Shown here piece after piece: positions 13,092-19,262 of a stretch of DNA of 19,262 nucleotides (its first letter is position 1; each line of letters starts with the position of its first letter). A program made the position numbers and the translations under genes. The notes under the pieces are model-generated. The model did not search any database, had not been told where the DNA came from, and saw only the letters and a list, made by a program, of their open reading frames with translations. The stretch is from Deltaproteobacteria bacterium (GTDB lineage Bacteria > UBA10199 > SBBF01): positions 1-19,262 of the forward strand of contig JACQOY010000138.1 of the NCBI GenBank assembly GCA_016207765.1. The letters run 5' to 3'.

Positions 13092-14031
13092 GGCTTTACT
13101 CCTTTCTTTCAATTCAAACCCTAGTCTTCATAACGCAGTGTGTCAATGGGTCTACCGATTAATAAAAATTATATTATTTTTGATCATTATTTCATTTTTT
13201 CCAGTATCTGTCCAATCCACCTTCGCTAAAACTTCCTCCTTTGCCAAAGCTATGGAGGACAAGTCGGCGGACAAGGCAGAATTGAAGGGAGGTATTATTT
13301 CCCTCAAACCCAACATCACCGAAATCCTCTTTTCCCTGGGAATGGGAGACCGGTTGGTGGGGGTGACTACTTATTGTGATTATCCTCCGGAGGCCGGAGG
13401 CATCGACAAAGTGGCCGACTATGTGCGGGTCGACGTGGAAAAAATATTGGTCAAACAGCCGTCGCTCGTCATCGGTTCGGAGGAAAATTCGACCAAAGGG
13501 GATGTGGAGTTTTTGAAAGAACGGGGGATCGATGTCCGGCTTTATCCCTTTGGACAGCTGGACGATACCTACCGGTCAATCGAAAGGATTGCTTTCCTGT
13601 TGGGAATCCCTGAAAGGGGGCAACGGCTCGTCTTGGATATTCGGAAGGAGCTTGATTTCTTGGCGGGCGATCCCCAAAAAACGGTTCTCCTTGTCGTCGG
13701 CATCAAACCGCTTGTCGTCGTGGGGGGACATAACCTTCTGGACGATCTGCTCAAAATTGTCGGGGGGAAAAACGTTGCGGGGAGTTCGAAACTCCGATAT
13801 CCCACATTTGGGACGGAACAGTTGATTGCCGCCCAGCCCGATGTCATTGTCGATTTGACGATGGGGAGTGAAACGAAAGGGAGGACCGCGAGCCTTTCAT
13901 GGTACCGACAATTTACGTCGGTGCCGGCTGTCAGGAATAACCGGATCTATTTTCTCGATGTGGCCGATTTTCGCGCATCAAAGCGGTTGATTGTGGGGGC
14001 GAAAAAATTGGCGGAGGTTTTAAAATGGTAA
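13090..14031 (+). CDS. btuF: Periplasmic corrinoid-binding protein, BtuF type
   Basis: 313 residues from ATG 13090. A GTG at 13138 may be the real start, since the signal peptide proper begins there (RLIKIILFLIIISFFPVSVQ). The mature domain starts at GGIISLKPNITEILFSLGMG and is the two-lobed Peripla_BP_2 fold of BtuF/FhuD-type ABC transporters. Landmarks are LVGVTTYCDYPPEA, VEKILVKQPSLVIG, VGGHNLLDDLLKIVGGKNV, and TFGTEQLIAAQPDVIVDL. It would pass the ligand from the receptor to BtuC. A repeat-derived peptide sits between signal and domain (13228-13275). The TAA stop is also the first three bases of an inverted repeat, so the last residues could be altered by that insertion. The first bases overlap the antisense small gene by two. 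Confidence 0.88.
   Translation: MALLLSFNSNPSLHNAVCQWVYRLIKIILFLIIISFFPVSVQSTFAKTSSFAKAMEDKSADKAELKGGIISLKPNITEILFSLGMGDRLVGVTTYCDYPPEAGGIDKVADYVRVDVEKILVKQPSLVIGSEENSTKGDVEFLKERGIDVRLYPFGQLDDTYRSIERIAFLLGIPERGQRLVLDIRKELDFLAGDPQKTVLLVVGIKPLVVVGGHNLLDDLLKIVGGKNVAGSSKLRYPTFGTEQLIAAQPDVIVDLTMGSETKGRTASLSWYRQFTSVPAVRNNRIYFLDVADFRASKRLIVGAKKLAEVLKW
13118..13146 (-). promoter_or_regulatory. Candidate promoter for the small antisense gene
   Basis: On the minus strand a perfect -35 TTGACA (13146-13141) and a weak -10 TAGGGT (13123-13118, 3 of 6) are 17 bases apart. Transcription would start about 20 bases before the ribosome binding site. Confidence 0.45.
13228..13275 (+). repeat. In-frame repeat-derived peptide in btuF
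   Basis: The segment encodes KTSSFAKAMEDKSADK, directly after the signal peptide and before the conserved domain. SFAKA-EDKSA-type peptides are, to my knowledge, a recurrent in-frame repeat in many environmental bacterial genomes. It does not belong to the Peripla_BP_2 fold and would form a mature N-terminal linker. Confidence 0.65.
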
Positions 14032-14240
14032 CTACTCAGGTAGTTCCCTCCGACCTTTCAAGGTTTGCCGATGGCGGATCGCGGTATCTCCCCGCAAACA
14101 AGGAGAGCCTCTTTGTCTTCGCAATTTTCGCAAGCCGCCCCGAGTTGGATTGTCTCGAAGGACAATGTCGCCGGCGGGAGCGAAAATTGCTTCGTCAAAT
14201 GGACTCTCCTTGTTTGCTCCGTGAACCACCCGGGTAGTTA
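14029..14240. repeat. Outer inverted repeat enclosing MITE copy 2
   Basis: TAACTACTCAGGTAGTTC (14029-14046) and GAACCACCCGGGTAGTTA (14223-14240) are inverted copies matching at 15 of 18 positions. Each end is also a small hairpin by itself (AACTAC-TCAG-GTAGTT). They bracket the whole btuF-btuC spacer, 212 bp. Confidence 0.8.
14094..14217 (+). repeat. MITE-like palindromic element, copy 2
   Basis: Arms beginning GCAAACAAGGAGAGCC and ending GACTCTCCTTGTTTGC are inverted, with GCAATTTTCG/CGAAAATTGC inside and a GGATTGTCTCGAAGGACAAT core. Same family and orientation as copy 1 (801-923), but with diverged arms. It is nested inside the 14029-14240 inverted repeat. Confidence 0.88.
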
Positions 14241-14246
14241 TTTGAA

Positions 14247-15233
14247 ATGAACAAATCTCTCAATTTTCAGCGCTGGCTTTTCATGAATCTTCTTCTCCTT
14301 CTGGGGTTGGGGGTGATCGTCTCCATTTTTTCCTTTCTGGGAAACCCGCTTGTTTCTCCCCTTTCCCTCTTTTCCGGCGACAACCCCATTGCCGGAGATC
14401 TTTATTTTCATGCCCGCCTGCCGCGCACCCTGTTGGCGGTTTTTGTCGGCGCCGCTCTTTCGTCAAGCGGGGTGGCCTTTCAATCACTGTTGCGGAATCC
14501 CCTGGCCGACCCCTATATTCTGGGCGTTTCCGGCGGGGCGGCGTTGGGAGGAGTGCTTGCCTTGGCGCTCAATCTTCCTTTTTCGCTGATCTCGGTTCTG
14601 GCCTTTGGTTTTGCGCTCGGTTCTCTCTTTCTCATTTATTTTGTGGCAAAGGTGGAGGGGAGGCTCCCGGCCCATTCCCTTCTTTTGACGGGGGTGATTT
14701 TCAACGCCTTTGCCTTTGCGCTGATTTTGCTGATCAACTCGCTGGTCACGCTGGGGGAGGCCCATCAAATTTTGTTTCTTCTTATGGGATCGCTTGAGGC
14801 GCGGCCGATGGCCGAGGTGTTTTGGGTCGGGCTTTTTACCTTTCTCGGTTTGGCGATTCTTGTTTTTCAGTCCTCCCGGATGAACGTCATTTCGCTGGGT
14901 GACGAAACGGCCGCCCAATTGGGAGTGACTCCTGCCACGCACCGGAAGATTATTTTCTTTGCCGCCTCGGTCATGGTGGGGGCAAGCGTCGCCGTTGCCG
15001 GGTTGATCGGTTTTGTCGGCCTCGTGGTGCCGCATGTTTGCCGGATGATCTTCGGCCCCGACCATCGGGTTCTGATGCCCCTCTCCGCTTTGGGCGGCGG
15101 CCTGTTTCTGGTGCTTTGCGATTTTCTGGCGCGAACGCTCGTGTCCGGCGCCGGATTTCAGACGCAACTCCCCATCGGCGTGGTGACGGCGCTTATTGGC
15201 GCGCCGTTTTTCGTTTGGTTGATGAAAAAATAG
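14247..15233 (+). CDS. btuC: FecCD/BtuC-type ABC transporter permease
   Basis: 328 residues, normal for the family, with about ten membrane helices. Family markers are HARLPRTLLAVFVGAALSSS, FQSLLRNPLADPYILGVSGG (the ligand-gate region), LLTGVIFNAF, LGDETAAQLGV, VAVAGLIGFVGLVVPHVCRM (with the coupling-helix region that contacts the ATPase), and LSALGGGLFLVLCDFLAR. It forms the inner-membrane channel with the ATPase that starts two bases after its stop. The start lacks a Shine-Dalgarno; the 5' flank derives from the inserted repeat, so translation may be weaker than that of its partners. Confidence 0.94.
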   Translation: MNKSLNFQRWLFMNLLLLLGLGVIVSIFSFLGNPLVSPLSLFSGDNPIAGDLYFHARLPRTLLAVFVGAALSSSGVAFQSLLRNPLADPYILGVSGGAALGGVLALALNLPFSLISVLAFGFALGSLFLIYFVAKVEGRLPAHSLLLTGVIFNAFAFALILLINSLVTLGEAHQILFLLMGSLEARPMAEVFWVGLFTFLGLAILVFQSSRMNVISLGDETAAQLGVTPATHRKIIFFAASVMVGASVAVAGLIGFVGLVVPHVCRMIFGPDHRVLMPLSALGGGLFLVLCDFLARTLVSGAGFQTQLPIGVVTALIGAPFFVWLMKK

Positions 15234-15235
15234 TC

Positions 15236-16009
15236 ATGATCGAAACAAAAGATCTCACCTATTCGGTTGAAGACAAAAAAATTCTCGAGGGAGTGACCTT
15301 TCGGATGGAGCAGGGCGATTTTGTCGCGCTCCTCGGCCCCAACGGATCGGGAAAAACAACCCTCATCAAAATCTTGAGCGGGGTTTATCGGGATTATTCG
15401 GGTGCGGCGAATTTGAATCTCATGCACATCGGGCGGATGAGATCCCGTGGAATCGCCCAGTTTGTGTCGGTGGTTCCGCAGGAGGCGCATTTTGCCTTTC
15501 CCTTCACCGCCCTGGAGGTGGTGCTGATGGGGCGGCAGGCGTTTCAGAAAAATTTTTCGTTCGATTCCGCGGAAGACTTGCAAATCGCGAGCCGGGCGAT
15601 GGAAAGGACCGACTGTCGGCAGTTTGCCGACCGGAAAATCTCCACCCTTTCCGGCGGCGAGAAGCAGAGGGTTCTTCTGGCGCGGGCGCTGGCGCAGAAA
15701 CCCCGTTTTTTGCTTCTCGATGAACCGGCGAGCCATCTCGACCTGAAACATCAGGGGGATCTGTTTCGTCTTTTGGTCGATCTGAACCGGTCGGACGGCA
15801 TTGCCGTCCTGTGCGTGGTGCACGATCTGAATCTCGCCTCGCTGTACGCCAAACGTCTCTTGTGTCTCAAGGAGGGGCGTCTGGTTCTTCAGGGGGAGAC
15901 GGGGGAAGTGTTGACGGAGGAAAATATCCGGAAGGTTTTCGGAATCCCCTGCCGAAAACTGGCCTCTCCGGACGGTCATTCCTATTTTTTCCCCGAGCGG
16001 GTACAATAA
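15236..16009 (+). CDS. btuD: ABC transporter ATPase, BtuD/FecE type
   Basis: 257 residues from ATG 15236, two bases after the permease stop; the frame is open further upstream, but that part overlaps the permease gene. Walker A GPNGSGKT (34-41), Q-loop Q82, signature LSGGE (138-142), Walker B FLLLDE (158-163), and the switch His in VVHDLN (H196) are all present, so it is catalytically complete. EGRLVLQGETGEVLTEENIRKVFG at the end is typical of cobalamin, heme and siderophore importers. It powers import through the BtuC-like permease. Confidence 0.95.
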   Translation: MIETKDLTYSVEDKKILEGVTFRMEQGDFVALLGPNGSGKTTLIKILSGVYRDYSGAANLNLMHIGRMRSRGIAQFVSVVPQEAHFAFPFTALEVVLMGRQAFQKNFSFDSAEDLQIASRAMERTDCRQFADRKISTLSGGEKQRVLLARALAQKPRFLLLDEPASHLDLKHQGDLFRLLVDLNRSDGIAVLCVVHDLNLASLYAKRLLCLKEGRLVLQGETGEVLTEENIRKVFGIPCRKLASPDGHSYFFPERVQ

Positions 16010-16018
16010 CATTCAGAT

Positions 16019-16720
16019 ATGGATCTTGGCGGCGGCAAAAACCGCTTTCACCGCTTTTTTTTCCTTTCCCTTTCGATCCACGGCCTCCTTTTTGCCGCGC
16101 TTGTCTACCTGATCGTCAAAGACCCTTTTTATTGGGGAGGGGGGTTGAGCGGCAGTCCTTCGGTGGTGATGGTTGAATTGTCCGATTGGCGGGGGGAGGA
16201 GGAGGTAGTGGAGGAAAAAGAGGGAGAAGAGACGGAAGAAAAACAGCCCCCGATGCTACTGGAAAGTAAAAAGGCTGAAATCAGCATTCCTTTTCCACCG
16301 GAGAAGAAACCGGCGAAAAAAGAATCGGAAAAAAAGCTGTTTCCAGGAGGAGAGGAGACAGCCATGCACAAACCTGGATTTGGCGAGGGGGATTCGCCGA
16401 CGCCTGCGGGAGGGAAAGGTTCCGGATTTGACGCCGTGACGGGCCAAAACAAATCCCCCGACATCCTTGCCCTCATTCGCCAAAAAATCATGCAGGCCAA
16501 AAGTTATCCCCTCGCCGCGAGGCGGCGCGGCATCGAGGGGACGGTTAAAATCCGTTTTCGCATTGCCAAAGACGGCAATTTGGAGCAGGTGGCGGTGGTT
16601 CTCTCCTCCGGGTCGGACCTTTTGGACCAGGAGGCCGTGGCCACGGTCAAACGGGCTCTGCCTTATCCCTATTACGAAGGGGATATTTTGATGGGGTTGA
16701 AGTTTGATTTACGGGAGTAG
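16019..16720 (+). CDS. tonB: TonB-family energy transducer
   Basis: 233 residues. A short cytoplasmic start precedes one membrane helix (about 13-33, FFFLSLSIHGLLFAALVYLI). The periplasmic linker is acidic then basic (EEEVVEEKEGEETEEK, then PPEKKPAKKESEKK), unusually rich in Glu rather than Pro. The TonB C-terminal domain spans about 146-233: SYPLAARRRGIEGTVKIRF, RIAKDGNLEQVAVVLSSGSD, LDQEAVATVKRALPYP. It would couple the proton motive force to the receptor at 10813, but ExbB and ExbD are not in the window. It starts nine bases after the ATPase stop, so it is probably in the same operon and dedicated to this receptor. Confidence 0.9.
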   Translation: MDLGGGKNRFHRFFFLSLSIHGLLFAALVYLIVKDPFYWGGGLSGSPSVVMVELSDWRGEEEVVEEKEGEETEEKQPPMLLESKKAEISIPFPPEKKPAKKESEKKLFPGGEETAMHKPGFGEGDSPTPAGGKGSGFDAVTGQNKSPDILALIRQKIMQAKSYPLAARRRGIEGTVKIRFRIAKDGNLEQVAVVLSSGSDLLDQEAVATVKRALPYPYYEGDILMGLKFDLRE

Positions 16721-16742
16721 GTCTGATAAAACGTGTTGAAAA

Positions 16743-16859
16743 CCGGAGAGAGTCCTTTTGACGAAGCAATTTTCGTTCCCGCCGGTCCCATTTACCGGCG
16801 AGACAATCCAACTCTCAAGCGGCTTACGAAAATTGCGAAAACAAAAGTAGTCTCTCTGG
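16743..16859 (-). repeat. MITE-like palindromic element, copy 3, inverted
   Basis: Outer arms CCGGAGAGAGTCCTTTTG and CAAAAGTAGTCTCTCTGG match at 15 of 18 inverted positions, with AATTTTCGT/ACGAAAATT inside. The reverse complement carries the same GTAAGCCGC, TTGTCTCGCCGG and ATGGGACCGGCGGGAACG core as copy 1. It separates tonB from the Rsm22-like gene and ends 12 bases before that gene's ATG. Confidence 0.88.
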
Positions 16860-16871
16860 TTGTCGCTCATT

Positions 16872-18125
16872 ATGTTATCATTTCCTTCCTTCCTCGAAGA
16901 TCTTCTGCTCCGTTATATCAAACAAACCTATCTTCCCATCAAAGGGGCTTCGGGGAAGCCGTTCAACGACAAAGATTTTGTCTTTTTCTCCAAAGGGGCC
17001 AAGGCCCTCTCGGAGGCCTATACTTCGCAAAGGGGAAGCCTTCCGACCAATTATCTGAATATTCCCGTTTATCGCTCCGGCTATCTCCTCTATTTTTTGC
17101 CGGTGAATTTCTTAAAGATCGTTCATATTATGAACGAGCTCGATCCCGCCGAAATTGTCGGCGGCAAGGTGCGAATCCTCGATGTAGGGGCGGGGCAGGG
17201 GACGTCGATGCTTGGGTTGATGGCCTTTTATGCCGGTCTGCTGGCGGAAAAAAAGGTGAAGGATGCCTGGCTCGATTTTACCCTGGTCGACCAGAGCTAT
17301 GCCGCCCTTAAGGATGCCTTGAATCTTCATCAGGCTTATGCAGAGGAGCTTCAGAAAAAAAACGGGGGGTTTCGTTCGGCCTGTTCCGTCAAGAATTACG
17401 ATCTGAGGCGCGGCGGGTTGAAACGATTTTTAAGGAACTTCAAATATCACCTGATTGTCGTCGCCAACGTCTTGAACGAAATTCCGGATCGGGAGGCGCG
17501 CGTTCAATTTATCGAATCGCTGCTGGAAGACCATCTGGAGCCGGCCACCGGCCGGCTGATTCTTATCGAGCCGGCGGCACAACAAACCTCGCGCGATCTG
17601 CAATGGATCCGCGACCGGATTGTTACCGACAGGAAGATCGGACACGTTTATGCCCCGTGTCTCCATCAGGAGACCTGTCCGCTCAACGTGGTGAACAAAC
17701 GGGACTGGTGTCATTTTTATTTTTCATGGGAGCGTCCCAAATTTGTTGAAAAGGTCGACCGGTTGATCGGTAACAAAAAAAACTGGCTCGCCTGTTCGTA
17801 TCTGGTTTTGGGAAAAAAGCCGCCGGGGCTTACCCCTCACCCTGGCCCTCTCCCCCAGGGGGAGAGGGGACAAATGAGGTGGCGTGTGATCTCGAACCGG
17901 ATGCCCTCCAACGGGAAAGAAGAAGTTGTTCTCTGCGGCCCGAAAGGCCGGTATCATGTGGAATTGTTGGACAGGGACACAATGCCGTCAAACCGCGCCT
18001 TTCACCGGATTGGACGGGGGGATCTGGTTGACATCGATGTGAGATCAGAAGGGGCAAAGTACCGCGTGGACGGAAAATATCGGGTGCAAAAAAATGATCC
18101 GGTGAGGATAGTGAAAGAAAATTGA
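16872..18125 (+). CDS. Rsm22/METTL17-like ribosome assembly protein
   Basis: 417 residues from ATG 16872; a TTG at 16860 adds four. The SAM-binding fold is visible: ILDVGAGQGTSML (102-114), FTLVDQS (136-142), and IVVANVLNEIPD (195-206), the NE(I/L)P motif of Rsm22. It is followed by APCLHQETCPL with C263 and C269, DWCHF with C280, and LCGPKGR with C355. These four cysteines match the iron-sulfur ligand arrangement described for the mitochondrial homologue METTL17, once the insertion before C355 is discounted. Rsm22 proteins act on the small ribosomal subunit during assembly; methyltransferase activity has been doubted for the family. The C-terminal part (VVLCGPKGRYHVELLDRD, GRGDLVDIDV) is a small beta domain. 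A 16-residue repeat insertion lies at 319-334. The stop is one base from the next start. Confidence 0.85.
   Translation: MLSFPSFLEDLLLRYIKQTYLPIKGASGKPFNDKDFVFFSKGAKALSEAYTSQRGSLPTNYLNIPVYRSGYLLYFLPVNFLKIVHIMNELDPAEIVGGKVRILDVGAGQGTSMLGLMAFYAGLLAEKKVKDAWLDFTLVDQSYAALKDALNLHQAYAEELQKKNGGFRSACSVKNYDLRRGGLKRFLRNFKYHLIVVANVLNEIPDREARVQFIESLLEDHLEPATGRLILIEPAAQQTSRDLQWIRDRIVTDRKIGHVYAPCLHQETCPLNVVNKRDWCHFYFSWERPKFVEKVDRLIGNKKNWLACSYLVLGKKPPGLTPHPGPLPQGERGQMRWRVISNRMPSNGKEEVVLCGPKGRYHVELLDRDTMPSNRAFHRIGRGDLVDIDVRSEGAKYRVDGKYRVQKNDPVRIVKEN
17830..17871 (+). repeat. In-frame palindromic insertion in the Rsm22-like gene
   Basis: A hairpin CCCTCTCCC (17846-17854) with GGGAGAGGG (17860-17868), preceded by CTCACCCTGG, encodes LTPHPGPLPQGERGQ. 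This PHPGPLPQGERG-type peptide is, from general knowledge, a widespread in-frame repeat in proteobacterial genomes. It falls between the methyltransferase-fold core and the C-terminal beta domain. Confidence 0.85.
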
Positions 18126-18126
18126 A

Positions 18127-19188
18127 ATGAACCGCAAGAAACCAAAATTCGGCGTCGTTGCCGATCCGATCGGCACATTTGATCCGGAAGCCGAGACGAC
18201 TTTTTTTCTTCTCAAAGAAATCACGTTGCGTGGGCACGAGGGGTGGATCATGGAGATGAAGGATCTTTTTCTTTGTGACGGCGAGGTTTTTGGCCGCGCC
18301 CGGAAAGTGACGGTCCGGCAAAAAGGCAAAATATTTGTGTATGAGTCGGACGATAAAAAGGAGATTGCCCTCAAGAATCTCAACTGCATTTTCCTTCGCA
18401 AAGACCCACCGGTTGATATTGAATATGTCAATCACCTGACACTGCTGGAGATGGTGGAGAATTCTCCTCCCCTTTGTAAGGCGAGGTCGGGTGGGGTAGA
18501 GAGCGGGCTGGTGTCTACCTCCCCCACCCCCTCCTTACAAAGGAGGGGAGGTTTTATTGGTCCTCTTATCATCAACTCCCCCTCCGGCATCAAAAAGGCC
18601 AATGAAAAAATTTATCCCTTTTATTTTTCAGGTGTCAGTCCCCCATCGGTTGTTTCACAATCGGGCGATGTCCTTCTGACTTTTTTAAAAAAAATCAAAA
18701 AAGGGGTGATCAAGCCGCTGAATGCCGGCGGGGGGAAAGGGATTCTTCTGGTCAATCACGGCGATCCGGATGCAAAAAGTCTGCTCGAGGTAGCCACGCA
18801 CGGTTTTACCCGGTATGTGCTTCTGCAAAAGTATGTTCCGGAGGCCAGGAAAGGGGACAAAAGAGTCCTGCTATTAAACGGAGAGCCCCTTGGTTCCTTT
18901 CTACGGGTCCCGTCACGGGACGACTTTCGGGGGAACATGCACAGCGGGGCGCGGTGGGTCAAAGCAGTCCTCACGGCACACGAAAAAAAGATCATCTCCC
19001 GCCTTAAACCCCGCCTGTTGGCGGACGGTCTCCTCTTTGTCGGCATCGATTTTATCGGCCCTTACGTGACCGAAATCAATACCACCTCCCCCATGGGGAT
19101 TCGCGAGATCAATCAACTTGATAATTCTCAAATTGAGAAAAGTGTCATTAATTTGGCTGAATCAGGGATTTTTTCTGCAATGCGTTAG
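18127..19188 (+). CDS. gshB: Glutathione synthetase (ATP-grasp)
   Basis: 353 residues, longer than the usual ~315-320 because of a ~32-residue insertion at about 113-146. Joins gamma-glutamylcysteine and glycine using ATP. Landmarks of the prokaryotic enzyme are FGVVADPIGTFDPEAETTFF (8-27), FLRKDPPVDIEYV, INSPSGIKKANEKIYP, the ATP-binding VIKPLNAGGGKGI (with N where many have D), VLLQKYVPEARKGDKRVLLL, and the metal-binding EINTTSPMGIREINQL. All active-site blocks appear intact. It starts two bases after the Rsm22-like stop, so the two are co-transcribed. No gshA is in the window. Confidence 0.94.
   Translation: MNRKKPKFGVVADPIGTFDPEAETTFFLLKEITLRGHEGWIMEMKDLFLCDGEVFGRARKVTVRQKGKIFVYESDDKKEIALKNLNCIFLRKDPPVDIEYVNHLTLLEMVENSPPLCKARSGGVESGLVSTSPTPSLQRRGGFIGPLIINSPSGIKKANEKIYPFYFSGVSPPSVVSQSGDVLLTFLKKIKKGVIKPLNAGGGKGILLVNHGDPDAKSLLEVATHGFTRYVLLQKYVPEARKGDKRVLLLNGEPLGSFLRVPSRDDFRGNMHSGARWVKAVLTAHEKKIISRLKPRLLADGLLFVGIDFIGPYVTEINTTSPMGIREINQLDNSQIEKSVINLAESGIFSAMR
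18466..18551 (+). repeat. In-frame palindromic insertion in gshB
   Basis: Arms at 18466-18499 and 18516-18551 are inverted copies (CCTCCCC and TTTGTAAGG on the left; CCTTACAAAGGAGGGGAGG on the right), differing by small indels, around an AGAGCGGGCTGGTGTC centre. The frame remains open and encodes NSPPLCKARSGGVESG and SPTPSLQRRGGF. It lies between the helix after RKDPP and the INSPSGI block. Confidence 0.9.
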
Positions 19189-19204
19189 CCGTTTTTCCCC
19201 CCTG

Positions 19205-19226
19205 ACCCTTTAAATTGAGGGTTTTG
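19205..19226 (+). terminator. Weak candidate terminator after gshB
   Basis: ACCCT and AGGGT form a 5-bp stem around TTAAATTG, followed by TTTG, 17 bases after the gshB stop. Stem and T-run are both short. Confidence 0.3.
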
Positions 19227-19262
19227 AGGCCGCCAAACCCCATTTTTAATCGGTGTCTTAAC

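Noticed and set aside
14032..14229. Minus-strand 65-residue ORF in the btuF-btuC spacer
   Set aside because: It is the translation of the repeat element itself, like the similar frames in copies 1 and 3.
14484..15167. Long minus-strand ORF of 227 residues antisense to btuC
   Set aside because: Highly charged, low-complexity translation with no motifs; a shadow of the hydrophobic permease gene.
15158..16012. Minus-strand ORF of 284 residues antisense to the ABC ATPase
   Set aside because: The ATPase frame has every catalytic motif; the antisense frame has none.

Overview
The window comes from a Gram-negative bacterium of moderate GC content. Outer-membrane proteins (a BtuB-type TonB receptor, a TonB energy transducer) and periplasmic proteins show the envelope type. 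The gene mix and the many small palindromic repeats resemble deltaproteobacterial or candidate-phylum environmental genomes, but the phylum cannot be fixed from sequence reading alone. No rRNA, tRNA, CRISPR array, transposase or phage gene was seen.

Layout. Positions 3-3283 (+): the 3' part of an amidohydrolase-2 family enzyme, a dispersed palindromic repeat, a ThiE/TenI-family protein and a B12-binding radical SAM protein joined by a GTGA overlap. Positions 3322-4645: two toxin-antitoxin modules facing each other, ribbon-helix-helix/PIN on + and Phd-YefM/RelE on -. Positions 4721-7058 (-): an esterase/lipase followed by glycerol kinase, with an inverted array of 7-bp repeats between them. 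Positions 7135-8759 (+): a long-chain polyprenyl diphosphate synthase, a 36-bp perfect palindrome, and a secreted ComEA-like protein with a strong intrinsic terminator. Positions 9015-10729 (-): a small membrane protein and a patatin-like phospholipase. Positions 10813-16720 (+): a cobalamin-type uptake cluster (btuB, btuF, btuC, btuD, tonB), interrupted by a likely 54-residue His-rich membrane protein on the opposite strand. Positions 16872-19188 (+): an Rsm22/METTL17-type ribosome assembly factor and glutathione synthetase.

The main pattern is repeat invasion. Three copies of a ~120-bp element with ~37-bp terminal inverted repeats sit in intergenic spacers; two are inside the B12/TonB cluster, and one of those is nested in a second inverted repeat whose first three bases are the btuF stop codon. 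Five of about twenty genes (the thiE-like gene, btuB, btuF, the Rsm22-like gene, gshB) also carry short low-complexity or palindromic insertions that keep the reading frame, analogous to Rickettsia palindromic elements. They lie at family-variable loops or just after a signal peptide, except in the ThiE/TenI protein, where the insertion replaces the substrate phosphate-binding loop.

Functionally, the B12 cluster gives a complete outer-to-inner membrane route apart from ExbB/ExbD. The upstream radical SAM protein has the domain layout of cobalamin-binding enzymes and so may be a consumer of the vitamin. No cobalamin riboswitch was recognised ahead of btuB or btuF.
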